A stretch of 64,000 bases of DNA, taken from the NCBI RefSeq assembly GCF_001513955.1, contig NZ_KQ948152.1:372001-436000 (forward strand), written 5' to 3'. This DNA comes from Streptomyces pseudovenezuelae (GTDB lineage: Bacteria; Actinomycetota; Actinomycetes; Streptomycetales; Streptomycetaceae). Shown one piece after another: positions 11,575-20,540 of the stretch. Position 1 is the stretch's first letter, and every line of letters starts with the position of its first letter. A program made the translations under genes and the position numbers. The notes beneath the pieces were generated by a model that was not told the origin of the DNA, ran no database searches, and was given only the letters and a program-made list of their open reading frames with translations.

Positions 11575-12191
11575 AGCAGCCCGAACCGCATGGCGCTCGT
11601 CACCGCCGCCGTCCGGTCGTCCACGCCCAACTTGGCGAAGACACGCAGGAGATGGGTCTTCACCGTCGACTCGCCGATGAACAGCCTGCGTCCGATCTCC
11701 GCGTTGGTGCAGCCCTCCGCCACCAGGCGCAGCACCGCCGTCTCGCGCTCCGAGAGCCGGGGCCGGGCCGGCCTGGTGCGCAGCTGGTCGACCAGGCGGG
11801 CGGCGACCGAGGGCGCCAGGACCGTCTCGCCGCGCGCGGCGGCCCGTACCGACTCCGCCAGTTCGGCGCGGGGCAGGTCCTTGAGGAGATAGCCGGCCGC
11901 CCCCGCCTCCACGGCCCGCAGGATGTCCCGGTCCGTCTCGTACGTCGTCAGGACGATCACCCGGCAGGGCAGCCCCGCCTCCGTCATCCGCACGATCGAC
12001 TCCACGCCCGAGCCGCCCGGCATCCGCAGGTCCATCAGCACGATGTCGGGCCGGAGCTGCGCGGCCAGCGCCTCCGCCTGCGGCCCGCTGGACGCGTCGG
12101 CGACCACTTCCAGGTCCGGCTCCGCGGTCAGCATGGCCCGCAGGCCCTCCCGTACGACGGGATGGTCGTCGGCCAGGATGATCCGGATCAT
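11568..12191 (-). CDS. NarL/FixJ-family response regulator
   Basis: 207 residues. The receiver domain has acidic residues in LADDHP, phospho-acceptor Asp54 in VLMDLRMPG, and Lys104 in GYLLKDLP. The C-terminal LuxR-type HTH (LSERETAVLRLVAEGCTNAEIGRRLFIGESTVKTHL, about residues 145-190) binds DNA. Its start codon overlaps the stop of the kinase gene by four bases. Together with the kinase it probably controls the adjacent ABC exporter genes, as in many Gram-positive antibiotic- or lipid-sensing modules; the signal is unknown. Confidence 0.93.
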   Translation of the reverse strand: MIRIILADDHPVVREGLRAMLTAEPDLEVVADASSGPQAEALAAQLRPDIVLMDLRMPGGSGVESIVRMTEAGLPCRVIVLTTYETDRDILRAVEAGAAGYLLKDLPRAELAESVRAAARGETVLAPSVAARLVDQLRTRPARPRLSERETAVLRLVAEGCTNAEIGRRLFIGESTVKTHLLRVFAKLGVDDRTAAVTSAMRFGLLE

Positions 12192-13387
12192 GGACGGCTC
12201 CTCGGGGGCGGTACGGGCAGGCGGACGGTGACCGTGGTGCCGTCGCCGGGGGAGCTGTGCACCCGGACCGTCCCGCCGGCCTCGGCGGCGCGGGCGCGGA
12301 GCCCCGCCAGACCGTAGCCGTCACGGGCGGCCCCCGGGTCGAAGCCGTGACCGTCGTCCCGCACGAAGAGGGTGAGGCTGTCGTCGGCGTAGTCGAGACC
12401 GATCCCCACGGTGGCCGAACGTCCCGCGTGCTTGCGGCAGTTGGTGAGCGCCTCCTGGCACGAGCGCAGGGCGACGACCTCGGAACCCGCGGGCAGCGGA
12501 CGGATCCGCCCGGTCACGTCGAGCTTCGCGGCATGCCGGGCCGCCAGCCGGAACAGGGCGTCCGGCAGCGAGGAACCCTCCAGGTCGGCGGGGGTGCCGT
12601 CGGCGACCAGGGCCCGTGCCTCGGCGAGGTTCAGCCGGGCCGTCTCGTCCATCAGGGCCAGATGGCGGCGGGCCTGCGGCACGTCGTGGTCGAGCTCGGC
12701 CTCGACGGCCTGGATCAGCATCAGCAGGCTGGTGAAGCCCTGCGCGAGGGTGTCGTGGATCTCCCGGGCCATGCGCTCGCGCTCGGTCAGCGCCCCCTGC
12801 ACCGCCGACAGCCGCGCGACCTCGTGCCGGCTCGTGTCCAACTCGGCGATCAGGGCCGCCCGTTCCTGGCTCTGCTCGATGATCCGGATGACATAGCTGC
12901 CCACGGCCACCGAGAAGACCAGGGTGACGAGGGCGAACAGCCCGTTGAAGAAGACGTCCTGGTCGCTCGGCCACCACAGCAGCGCCCAGCCCACCACGGG
13001 AGCGAGACTGATCACGGCGACGGCGGTCAGCGCCCACCGCATCCGCAGCGTCATGAAGCACTGGGGGACGAGGGCGAAGGTCATCAGCCGGGTCTCGCCC
13101 ACCAGGATCGCCGAGGGCAGGAACAGCGCCATCATCGTGCCGATGTAGAGGAGCGTCTCGCGTGCGTCGGGCGGATCCTGCCGCAGCAGCGGCCGCCCGA
13201 CCCGTACGAAGAGCGGGACCAGCGGCACCAGCAGCGCCGCCGCGGTCGCCCGGACCGGCCACCCGGGCTGTCCCGTGCCCAGCACGAACACCAGGGTCGC
13301 CAGCCAGATCAACGCGAAGTAGGTGTCCCAGAGCCGGAAGGAGCGCTCCCAGGAGTACGCGCCCCCGGCGTCCGCCGGACCGCTCAT
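12188..13387 (-). CDS. Sensor histidine kinase (HisKA_3 type)
   Basis: 399 residues from ATG 13387. About five membrane segments occupy residues 18-170, with little extracytoplasmic sequence, suggesting sensing within the membrane. A short coiled coil leads to the dimerisation box ERMAREIHDTLAQG (phospho-acceptor His211). An HATPase domain follows, ending in DDGHGFDP and GYGLAGLRARAAEAGG. This architecture resembles DesK-like kinases. It overlaps both its upstream neighbour (permease stop) and the response regulator by four bases, so all are translationally coupled. Confidence 0.92.
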   Translation of the reverse strand: MSGPADAGGAYSWERSFRLWDTYFALIWLATLVFVLGTGQPGWPVRATAAALLVPLVPLFVRVGRPLLRQDPPDARETLLYIGTMMALFLPSAILVGETRLMTFALVPQCFMTLRMRWALTAVAVISLAPVVGWALLWWPSDQDVFFNGLFALVTLVFSVAVGSYVIRIIEQSQERAALIAELDTSRHEVARLSAVQGALTERERMAREIHDTLAQGFTSLLMLIQAVEAELDHDVPQARRHLALMDETARLNLAEARALVADGTPADLEGSSLPDALFRLAARHAAKLDVTGRIRPLPAGSEVVALRSCQEALTNCRKHAGRSATVGIGLDYADDSLTLFVRDDGHGFDPGAARDGYGLAGLRARAAEAGGTVRVHSSPGDGTTVTVRLPVPPPRSRP

Positions 13388-14217
13388 CCCTCGCGCCGGT
13401 TCTTCCACCGGAAGGTCAGCAGACACAGCAGCAATCCTCCGACGCACCACGCCCCCAGCACCAGGGCGGTGCGCCCGAACTCCCAGCCGCCGGCCTGCTC
13501 CAGAACCTGCGCGGAGTCCGGCAGGAACACCCCGCGCAGCCCCTGGCACATCCACTTCAGCGGGAACAGCGCACCGATGTTCAGCATCCAGTCGGGGATC
13601 GTGTCGATCGCGATGTACACCCCGGAGATGAACTGGAGGACCAGGAAGGGCAGGACGACCACCGAACTCGCGCTCTTGCTGGACCCCGGCACCGAACTGA
13701 CCGCGATGCCGAGCAGCGCGCACGCCGTGAGGCCGAGCACGAAGATCCAGGCGAAGGCGCACCACCTGCCGGCGTCCGAGGGCAGGGCGACGTCGTAGAG
13801 CGTGGTGCCGACGAGCAGCAGGATCGCCGTCTCCAGGACGCCGGTGACCAGAACCAGCCAGATCTTGCCGAGGAAGTACGCCGCCGGCGGCATCGGCGTC
13901 CCGCGCAGCCGGCGCAGCACCTTCTCGTCCCGCTCCACGGCGATCGAGACGCCGAGCGACTGGAAGCTCGTCGACATGATGCCGGCGGCCATCATCGCCG
14001 GTACGTACAGCTGCGAGGCCTTGATGCCCGCCCCCTCCACGTCGTCGTTGAAGATCGACGCGAACAGGAACAGGAAGACCACCGGGAAGGCGAAGGTGAA
14101 CACCACCTGGTCGCGCTGGCGGAAGAACTGCCGGATCTCCAGGGCGCCCCGCCGCAGCCCCAGTCCCCAGACACCGGGCAGCCTTTCGGTACGGGGCCGT
14201 ACGGCGGTCGCGGTCAT
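13384..14217 (-). CDS. ABC-2 type transporter permease
   Basis: 277 residues with six predicted membrane helices, the size and layout of ABC-2 exporter permeases. A cytoplasmic loop contains RDEKVLRRLRGTPMPPAAYFLGK, a hallmark of drug/lipid exporter permeases of the DrrB/YadH type. It forms an efflux pump with the ATPase encoded just upstream, whose stop overlaps this start by four bases. The substrate cannot be read from sequence. Confidence 0.92.
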   Translation of the reverse strand: MTATAVRPRTERLPGVWGLGLRRGALEIRQFFRQRDQVVFTFAFPVVFLFLFASIFNDDVEGAGIKASQLYVPAMMAAGIMSTSFQSLGVSIAVERDEKVLRRLRGTPMPPAAYFLGKIWLVLVTGVLETAILLLVGTTLYDVALPSDAGRWCAFAWIFVLGLTACALLGIAVSSVPGSSKSASSVVVLPFLVLQFISGVYIAIDTIPDWMLNIGALFPLKWMCQGLRGVFLPDSAQVLEQAGGWEFGRTALVLGAWCVGGLLLCLLTFRWKNRREG

Positions 14218-15080
14218 CGCGCGTCCTCCTGTCCGGTGAGCCGGAGGTAGACGTCCTCCAGCGTGGGGCGGCTGACCTGGAGCCCCGGGATCTCGCCGTC
14301 GAAGCGGCGCATCAGCTCGGCGACCGTCCTGGTCGGGGTGTCCGTGGCCACCGCGCGCGGGGCACCGTCCGGCTCGTTCCACTCGACGGTCGCACCGGAG
14401 CCGTACCGCTCCCGCAGGGCGGCCGGCTCGCCCTCGGCGACGACCCTGCCCCGGGAGACCACGGCCAGCCGGTCGGCGAGCGCCTCGGCCTCCTCCAGGT
14501 AGTGCGTGGTGAGCAGGATCGTCGTGCCCTCGACGGAGAGCTTGCGGATCAGGTCCCAGAACTGGCGCCGGGCCGCCGGGTCGAAACCGGTCGTCGGCTC
14601 GTCCAGGAGCAGCAGCTCGGGGTCGCCGATCACACCGAGCGCCACGTCGAGGCGCCGGCGCTGACCGCCCGACAGGGCCTTGATCCGGCTGCCCGCCTTG
14701 CCCTCCAGGCCCACCAGCCCGATGACCTCCTCGGGGTCCCGTGGCCGCGGGTAGTAGCGGGCGAAATGCCGGACGGTCTCCGCGACCGTCAACTCGGCGG
14801 GCGCGGATTCGTCCTGCCAGACGATTCCCACACGGGATCGCCACGCGCGCGTGGCGTGCGCCGGGTCGGCGCCGAGCACGGACACCTCGCCCGCGTCCCG
14901 GTCCCGGTTGCCCTGGAGGATCTCCACCGTGCTGCTCTTGCCCGCGCCATTGGGTCCGAGCAGGCCGAACACCTCGCCCGTGCGGATGCCGAGATCGATC
15001 CCGTCGACCGCGGTCACCTCGCCGTACCGCTTGCGCAGCCCTCGAACGTGCACCGCGAGTTCGTTCGCGTGTGTGGTCAT
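14214..15080 (-). CDS. ABC transporter ATP-binding protein
   Basis: 288 residues from ATG 15080. Walker A GPNGAGKSS (42-50), Q-loop WQDESAP, signature LSGGQRRRLDVALG (137-150), Walker B ELLLLDEPTTGFDP (155-168) and the H-loop TTHYLEEAEALADRL are all intact. A C-terminal domain of about 70 residues follows, as in DrrA-type exporters. First gene of the minus-strand exporter/two-component operon; its promoter must lie in the 145-base gap shared with the divergent VKOR gene. Confidence 0.94.
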   Translation of the reverse strand: MTTHANELAVHVRGLRKRYGEVTAVDGIDLGIRTGEVFGLLGPNGAGKSSTVEILQGNRDRDAGEVSVLGADPAHATRAWRSRVGIVWQDESAPAELTVAETVRHFARYYPRPRDPEEVIGLVGLEGKAGSRIKALSGGQRRRLDVALGVIGDPELLLLDEPTTGFDPAARRQFWDLIRKLSVEGTTILLTTHYLEEAEALADRLAVVSRGRVVAEGEPAALRERYGSGATVEWNEPDGAPRAVATDTPTRTVAELMRRFDGEIPGLQVSRPTLEDVYLRLTGQEDAR

Positions 15081-15225
15081 GCCCCTGAGCCTCGGCCGGA
15101 ACCGAACGCTCGGGGACGACCGTGCGTACTTCCTTATGTCCACCGAACGGTGGACAAGCCGCCGTGTGCGGCACAATGGCCCCTGCCCGAAGAAGGTCCA
15201 ACTCTCAAGCAGACGGATCGGCGTG

Positions 15226-15888
15226 ATGAGCAAGACCACAGTGAAAGACGTCTCCACGGATCCTGAGCCCTCGTCGGCGCGCCCCGACGCCGCGCCCCGG
15301 ACGGTGGGCAGCAGCCGTGCCTTCGCGCTGCTGATGGTGATCACCGGTGCCGCCGGACTGCTCGCCGCGTGGGTCATCACGATCGACAAGTTCAAGATCC
15401 TTGAGGGCAAGGTCAGCGGCAAGACGTTCACGCCGAGCTGCTCCCTCAACCCGATCGTCTCCTGCGGCAGCGTGATGGAGAGCAAGCAGGCCGCCGCCTT
15501 CGGGTTCCCCAACCCGATGCTCGGCCTCGTCTGCTACGGCATCGTCATCTGCGTCGGCGTGAGCCTGCTCACCCGCGCCCGCTTCCCGCGCTGGTACTGG
15601 CTCACCTTCAACTTCGGCACCCTGTTCGGGGTGGCCTTCGTGACCTGGCTCCAGTTCCAGTCGCTGTACCGCATCAACGCCCTGTGCCTGTGGTGCTCGC
15701 TGGCCTGGGTCGCGACGATCACGATGTTCTGGTACCTGACCTCGTTCAACATCCGCAACGACCTGCTGCCGTCCCCGGGCTGGCTCAAGCGGTTCCTCGC
15801 CGAGTTCACCTGGGTCCTGCCGGTCACACACTGCGGCATCATCGCGATGATGATCCTGACCCGCTGGGGCGACAAGCTCTGGGCCTGA
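15226..15888 (+). CDS. Vitamin K epoxide reductase (VKOR) family membrane protein
   Basis: 220 residues from ATG 15226 (an adjacent in-frame GTG at 15223 is possible). Five or so membrane segments. The loop cysteines Cys72 and Cys80 (CSLNPIVSC) and the active-site pair Cys154-x-x-Cys157 (LCLWCSLAW) are present. In bacteria VKOR homologues re-oxidise DsbA-like thiol oxidases by passing electrons to quinones, so this gene probably supports disulfide formation in exported proteins. No DsbA-like partner is adjacent. Confidence 0.9.
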   Translation: MSKTTVKDVSTDPEPSSARPDAAPRTVGSSRAFALLMVITGAAGLLAAWVITIDKFKILEGKVSGKTFTPSCSLNPIVSCGSVMESKQAAAFGFPNPMLGLVCYGIVICVGVSLLTRARFPRWYWLTFNFGTLFGVAFVTWLQFQSLYRINALCLWCSLAWVATITMFWYLTSFNIRNDLLPSPGWLKRFLAEFTWVLPVTHCGIIAMMILTRWGDKLWA

Positions 15889-15929
15889 GCCTTGGGGCGT
15901 TGTCAGTGGCGTGACATAGGGTTTTGAGC

Positions 15930-17285
15930 GTGGAGCCCGATCTGTTCACCGCCGCGGCGGAAGAGCGCCAGGAGAAGGACCCGGCCGGCAGTCCCCTGGC
16001 GGTCCGGATGCGCCCCCGCACCCTCGACGAGGTCGTGGGCCAGCAGCATTTGCTCAAGCCGGGCTCGCCGCTGCGCCGGCTGGTCGGCGAGGGCAGCGGC
16101 GGTCCCGCCGGTCCCTCCTCGGTGATCCTCTGGGGCCCGCCCGGCACCGGCAAGACGACCCTGGCGTACGTCGTCTCCAAGGCGACGAACAAGCGTTTCG
16201 TGGAGCTCTCCGCGATCACCGCCGGCGTCAAGGAGGTCCGCGCGGTCATCGAGGGCGCCCGCCGCGCCACCGGCGGCTTCGGCAAGGAGACCGTCCTCTT
16301 CCTCGACGAGATCCACCGCTTCAGCAAGGCCCAGCAGGACTCCCTGCTGCCCGCGGTCGAGAACCGCTGGGTGACCCTGATCGCGGCCACCACCGAGAAC
16401 CCGTACTTCTCGGTGATCTCGCCCCTGCTGTCCCGGTCGCTCCTGCTGACCCTCGAACCCCTCACCGACGACGACCTCCGAGGGCTTCTGAAGCGGGCGC
16501 TGAGCGACGAGCGCGGCCTGAAGGACGCCGTCGCCCTCCCCGAGGACACCGAGGACCACCTCCTGCGGATCGCCGGCGGCGACGCCCGCCGCGCCCTGAC
16601 CGCCCTGGAAGCGGCCGCCGGGGCCGCGCTCGACAAGGGCGAGCCGGAGATCTCCCTCACCACGCTGGAGGAGACGGTCGACCGCGCGGCCGTGAAGTAC
16701 GACCGCGACGGGGACCAGCACTACGACGTGGCCAGCGCCCTCATCAAGTCCATCAGGGGCTCCGACGTGGACGCGGCCCTGCACTACCTGGCCCGCATGA
16801 TCGAGGCCGGCGAGGACCCCCGCTTCATCGCCCGCCGCCTGATGATCTCCGCCAGCGAGGACATCGGCCTCGCGGACCCGACCGCCCTGCCCACCGCCGT
16901 CGCCGCCGCCCAGGCCGTGGCGATGATCGGCTTCCCCGAGGCCGCGCTGACGCTGAGCCACGCCACCATCGCCCTCGCCCTGGCCCCGAAGTCCAACGCC
17001 GCGACCATGGCGATCGGCGCCGCCATGGAGGACGTGCGCAAGGGACTGGCCGGGCCGGTGCCCCCGCATCTGCGGGACGGCCACTACAAGGGCGCCGCCA
17101 AGCTCGGGCACGCGCAGGGGTACGTCTACCCGCACGACCTGCCCGAGGGGATCGCCGAGCAGCAGTACGCCCCGGACGCCATCAAGGACCGCGAGTACTA
17201 CGAACCCACCCGGCACGGCGCCGAGGCCCGGTACGCGGACGCGGTGGAGTGGACCCGCAGGCACCTCGGTCGCAAGCGGTCCTGA
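15930..17285 (+). CDS. rarA: RarA/MgsA-type replication-associated AAA+ ATPase
   Basis: 451 residues. GTG 15930 is chosen because TAGGG lies about eight bases upstream; TTG 15924 in the same frame is an alternative. The protein begins with a DLF clamp-binding-like motif. It has Walker A GPPGTGKTT, Walker B VLFLDEIHRFSKAQQD and sensor ATTENPYFSV. A C-terminal tetramerisation region follows with GSDVDAALHYLARMIEAGEDPRFIARRL and the family tail HYKGAAKLGHAQGY. RarA acts at stalled replication forks and gaps. The end is 295 bases before rpsD. Confidence 0.94.
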   Translation: MEPDLFTAAAEERQEKDPAGSPLAVRMRPRTLDEVVGQQHLLKPGSPLRRLVGEGSGGPAGPSSVILWGPPGTGKTTLAYVVSKATNKRFVELSAITAGVKEVRAVIEGARRATGGFGKETVLFLDEIHRFSKAQQDSLLPAVENRWVTLIAATTENPYFSVISPLLSRSLLLTLEPLTDDDLRGLLKRALSDERGLKDAVALPEDTEDHLLRIAGGDARRALTALEAAAGAALDKGEPEISLTTLEETVDRAAVKYDRDGDQHYDVASALIKSIRGSDVDAALHYLARMIEAGEDPRFIARRLMISASEDIGLADPTALPTAVAAAQAVAMIGFPEAALTLSHATIALALAPKSNAATMAIGAAMEDVRKGLAGPVPPHLRDGHYKGAAKLGHAQGYVYPHDLPEGIAEQQYAPDAIKDREYYEPTRHGAEARYADAVEWTRRHLGRKRS

Positions 17286-17293
17286 GCACCCTG

Positions 17294-17299
17294 TAGAAT
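17294..17299 (+). promoter_or_regulatory. Candidate -10 box for rpsD
   Basis: TAGAAT, one change from TATAAT, lies nine bases after the rarA stop. No convincing -35 box is seen. Transcription from here would give a leader of about 270 bases before rpsD. Confidence 0.4.
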
Positions 17300-17314
17300 C
17301 CCTCGAAGTGCTGT

Positions 17315-17441
17315 GTCCCGTGCAGTCAGAACGGGACGGTCAGCCGGAACCCCAGTGGGTTCCAGGAGCGTCGCGCACCGTTCGAATGGTGTCGCGGGCA
17401 GCCCACCACCACCCGTCGCATGACGGGAAAGGTCGGTGGGC
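17315..17441 (+). ncRNA. Structured 5' leader of rpsD (candidate S4 autoregulatory element)
   Basis: Within 130 bases there are five stems. 17315-17321 pairs with 17331-17337 (7 bp). 17346-17352 pairs with 17357-17363 (7 bp, 4-base loop). 17372-17379 pairs with 17388-17396 (8 bp, one bulge). An outer stem 17401-17407 with 17435-17441 (7 bp) encloses 17412-17417 with 17422-17427 (6 bp, loop GCAT). Ribosomal protein S4 is known to repress its own synthesis through structured leaders in other bacteria; that this leader binds S4 is inference. Confidence 0.55.
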
Positions 17442-17580
17442 CACTCGCGTGCTGCACGTATGTGCCCAGACCAGGGGAGCGGCTGCCCACCAGGTCCTTC
17501 GCGGACCCGGCGGGTTTCCCCGGCTGCGGATTGCGACCTCCCATAACCCTGACGAGCCGAACACCGAGAAATGAGAGATT

Positions 17581-18195
17581 GTGGCGAACCAGCCCCGCCC
17601 CAAGGTCAAGAAGTCGCGTGCCCTCGGCATCGCGCTGACCCCGAAGGCCGTCAAGTACTTCGAGGCCCGTCCCTACCCCCCGGGTGAGCACGGCCGTGGC
17701 CGCAAGCAGAACTCGGACTACAAGGTCCGTCTGCTCGAGAAGCAGCGTCTGCGCGCGCAGTACGACGTGTCCGAGCGTCAGCTCGTCCGCGCCTACGAGC
17801 GTGCCGCCAAGACCCAGGGCAAGACCGGTGAGGCCCTGGTCATCGAGCTCGAGCGTCGTCTCGACGCCCTGGTCCTGCGTTCGGGCATCGCCCGCACGAT
17901 CTACCAGGCCCGCCAGATGGTCGTCCACGGCCACATCGAGGTCAACGGCCAGAAGGTCGACAAGCCGTCCTTCCGCGTCCGTCCCGACGACGTCGTGATG
18001 GTCCGCGAGCGCAGCCGCGAGAAGACCCTCTTCTCGATCGCCCGTGAGGGCGGCTTCGCCCCGGAGGGCGAGACCCCGCGCTACCTCCAGGTGAACCTCA
18101 AGGCCCTGGCGTTCCGCCTGGACCGTGAGCCGAACCGCAAGGAGATCCCGGTGATCTGCGACGAGCAGCTCGTCGTCGAGTACTACGCCCGCTGA
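17581..18195 (+). CDS. rpsD: 30S ribosomal protein S4
   Basis: 204 residues from GTG 17581. Contains the S4 N-terminal basic region, RPYPPGEHGRGRKQNSDYKVRLLEKQ, and the S4 RNA-binding domain ERRLDALVLRSGIARTIYQARQMVVHGHIEVNGQKVDKPS. The N-terminal zinc cysteines of some S4 proteins are absent, so this is the zinc-free (C-minus) type. S4 is a primary 16S rRNA-binding protein that nucleates 30S assembly. It stands alone here, away from the alpha operon, and has its own long structured leader. Confidence 0.97.
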   Translation: MANQPRPKVKKSRALGIALTPKAVKYFEARPYPPGEHGRGRKQNSDYKVRLLEKQRLRAQYDVSERQLVRAYERAAKTQGKTGEALVIELERRLDALVLRSGIARTIYQARQMVVHGHIEVNGQKVDKPSFRVRPDDVVMVRERSREKTLFSIAREGGFAPEGETPRYLQVNLKALAFRLDREPNRKEIPVICDEQLVVEYYAR

Positions 18196-18225
18196 TCACC
18201 CGCAGGCCGTAGCACCCGCACCACC

Positions 18226-20388
18226 TCAGCCCGCCGTCTCCCCGCCCTTCCGGGTGGGCGAGGCGGCGGGCTGCTGCATGCCGTGGGCCACGTCGGTGTG
18301 CCGCTCGCGGCCCCGCGGAGCCGGCAGCCCGCCCGCCGGGTGGGCACGGCCCAGCGCCCGGGACACCGCCGCCTCCCGCCCGAGCGCCCGGCCCTGTCGT
18401 ACGCACTCCTCGTACCGCTCGTCGCCGAGCCGCTCCCGAACCGTCGCCTCGCAGAGCTCGTGCGGGGCGTTGTAGTAGGCCGAGCCGAACAGCGGCAGGC
18501 CCACCGACGGCCACAGCGCGGCCGCCGCACCCTGGAGCACGGCGGCCTCGGCCGCGTCGCCCGAGGTCACCGTGACCAGGGCCAGGAGCTCGATCGACAG
18601 CACCGAGCCCAGCAGGTCGTGGAAGGCGTGCGCGCAGGCCAGACAGTCGGTGAGCAGCTCACGCGCGCGGCCCGAATCCCCCTCGCTCCAGGCCGCGTAC
18701 GCCAGGACGTACAGGGCGTACGACCGCGCCCAGCGCTCGCCGTGGTCCTCGCACACCCGGCGCACGTCCTCGCACAGCCGGACCGCGTCCGGCAGATCGC
18801 CCAGGAAGGCGCGGGCCATCGCCAGCTCGACCTGGGCCATCAGCACGTTGCTGTTGAGCTCGCCGATCTCCTGGTAGCGCTCCAGGGACGAGCGCAGCAG
18901 CCGCTCCGCGCGGGGCATGTCGTCCGAGACGAGAGCCAGACAGCCCGAGCGGTGCTCGGCGTACGCCTCGGCCGTCGCGTTCGCGGACCGCTCAGCCTCC
19001 GTCCGGCACTCCTCCAGCGCCGCCAGCGCCGGCACGGTGTCGCCCTGGAGGATCGCCACATAGCCGAGGACCCACAGGGCCTTCAGGCGGGCGTGCTCGG
19101 GGCCCGGCTCCAACTCGACGCTGCGCTCCAGCCAGTGCCGTCCCTCCGAGAGCCGGCCGCAGCCCACCCAGCAGAACCAGAGGGAGCCGGCGAGATGCCG
19201 GGCCAGCTCCGCCCCGTCCGGCTCGGTCAGGCAGTACTCCAGGGCGCCGCGCAGATTGGGCAGTTCGGCCTCGATCCGCGCGGCCACCTCGTTCTGCCGC
19301 GGGGAGAACCAGTCCAGCTCGCACCAGGTCGCCAGGCCCACGTACCAGTCGCGGTGCCGCCTGCGCAGCCGGACCGCGTCGCCCGTGGCCTCCAGCCACT
19401 CGGCGCCGTACGCCCGGACCGTGTCGAGCATCCGGTAGCGCACGCCGGTCGCGGTCTCCTCGCGGGCCACCACCGACTGGGCGAGCAGCGCGGACAGGAC
19501 GTCGAGTACGTCGTCGGAGTGCAGCCCGCCGCCGCTGCACACGTACTCGGCGGCCTCCAGGTCGAACCGGCCGGCGAAGACCGAGAGCCGTGACCACAGC
19601 AACCGCTCCTCGGGCGTGCACAGTTCGTGGCTCCAGCCGATCGCCGTGCGCAGTGTCCGATGGCGGGGCAGCGTGTCCCGGCCGCCGCCCGTCAGCAGCC
19701 GGAACCGGTCGTCGAGCCGCTCCAGCAACTGCCCGGGACACAGGGCCCCGAGCCGGCCCGCGGCCAGCTCGATCGCCAGCGGAATGCCGTCCAGGCGCCG
19801 GCACAGCTCCCGCACATGCGGATCCTCGCCGACCGTCACCCCCTGCCGTCCGGCCCGCTCCGCGAACAGTTCCACGGCCTCGTCCTCGCGCAGCGGGCCC
19901 AGCGCGAAGACCTGCTCCCCGGCGACCCGCAGCGGCCGGCGTCCCACGGCGAGGACGGTCAGCCCCGGAACCTGCCCCAGCAGGTCGGCGACCAGCGCCG
20001 CGCACGCGTCCACCAGATGCTCGAAACCGTCGAGGACCAGCAGGAGCCGACGCCCGGCCAGGTGGGTCAGCAGCGTCTCGCGCGGGAGCCGGGCGGTGTG
20101 GTCCGTCAGACCCAGCGTCTCCACGACGGCGTAGTCGACGAACTCCGGGTCGCGCACGGCGGCCAGCTCGACGCGCCACACCCCGTCGGGCGGGGTGCGC
20201 AGGCCGCCCGCCACCCGTGCCGCCAGCCGCGACTTGCCGATACCGCCGGGGCCCGTCACCGTCACCAGCCGCGAGGCGTCCAGCGCCCGTGCCAGCTCCG
20301 GGAGTTCCGCGCGGCGGCCCACGAAGCCGTCGAGCTCCAGGGGCAGATTGCGGTTCACCTCGGTGTCGTCGGGCTGATGACTGTGCAT
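18226..20388 (-). CDS. STAND-type NTPase with TPR-like repeats, regulator-like (AfsR/SARP relative without HTH)
   Basis: 720 residues from ATG 20388; no clear ribosome binding site precedes it, and an in-frame extension to 20427 is possible. The NB-ARC core has VGRRAELPELARAL, Walker A VTGPGGIGKSRLA (about residues 44-56) and Walker B RLLLVLDGFEHLV, then RLDGIPLAIELAAGRL and a WSHELCTPEERLLWSRLSVFAG winged region. The C-terminal 400 residues are TPR-like helices. No DNA-binding domain is visible at either end, unlike AfsR or MalT/LuxR-type regulators. Function unknown; signalling by nucleotide-dependent assembly is plausible. Confidence 0.82.
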   Translation of the reverse strand: MHSHQPDDTEVNRNLPLELDGFVGRRAELPELARALDASRLVTVTGPGGIGKSRLAARVAGGLRTPPDGVWRVELAAVRDPEFVDYAVVETLGLTDHTARLPRETLLTHLAGRRLLLVLDGFEHLVDACAALVADLLGQVPGLTVLAVGRRPLRVAGEQVFALGPLREDEAVELFAERAGRQGVTVGEDPHVRELCRRLDGIPLAIELAAGRLGALCPGQLLERLDDRFRLLTGGGRDTLPRHRTLRTAIGWSHELCTPEERLLWSRLSVFAGRFDLEAAEYVCSGGGLHSDDVLDVLSALLAQSVVAREETATGVRYRMLDTVRAYGAEWLEATGDAVRLRRRHRDWYVGLATWCELDWFSPRQNEVAARIEAELPNLRGALEYCLTEPDGAELARHLAGSLWFCWVGCGRLSEGRHWLERSVELEPGPEHARLKALWVLGYVAILQGDTVPALAALEECRTEAERSANATAEAYAEHRSGCLALVSDDMPRAERLLRSSLERYQEIGELNSNVLMAQVELAMARAFLGDLPDAVRLCEDVRRVCEDHGERWARSYALYVLAYAAWSEGDSGRARELLTDCLACAHAFHDLLGSVLSIELLALVTVTSGDAAEAAVLQGAAAALWPSVGLPLFGSAYYNAPHELCEATVRERLGDERYEECVRQGRALGREAAVSRALGRAHPAGGLPAPRGRERHTDVAHGMQQPAASPTRKGGETAG
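18227..18273. terminator. Bidirectional hairpin, rpsD / STAND gene
   Basis: CAGCCCGCCG (18227-18236) pairs with CGGCGGGCTG (18264-18273). An inner stem 18243-18247 with 18256-18260 sits inside. It overlaps the 3' end of the minus-strand gene and lies 32 bases after the rpsD stop. Confidence 0.7.
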
Positions 20389-20540
20389 GGAACACGGAGC
20401 GTACTGAAGCGTATGCACTCCGTACAATCGTCATGGACAACCCGGGCGCGGGCGAGGGGTAATCCGGTGCGGACCCTCGTCCCCGGCGCGATAGGCTCGG
20501 CGGAGACTTTTTCCATAGACAGCACGGATTCAGGGAGCGG

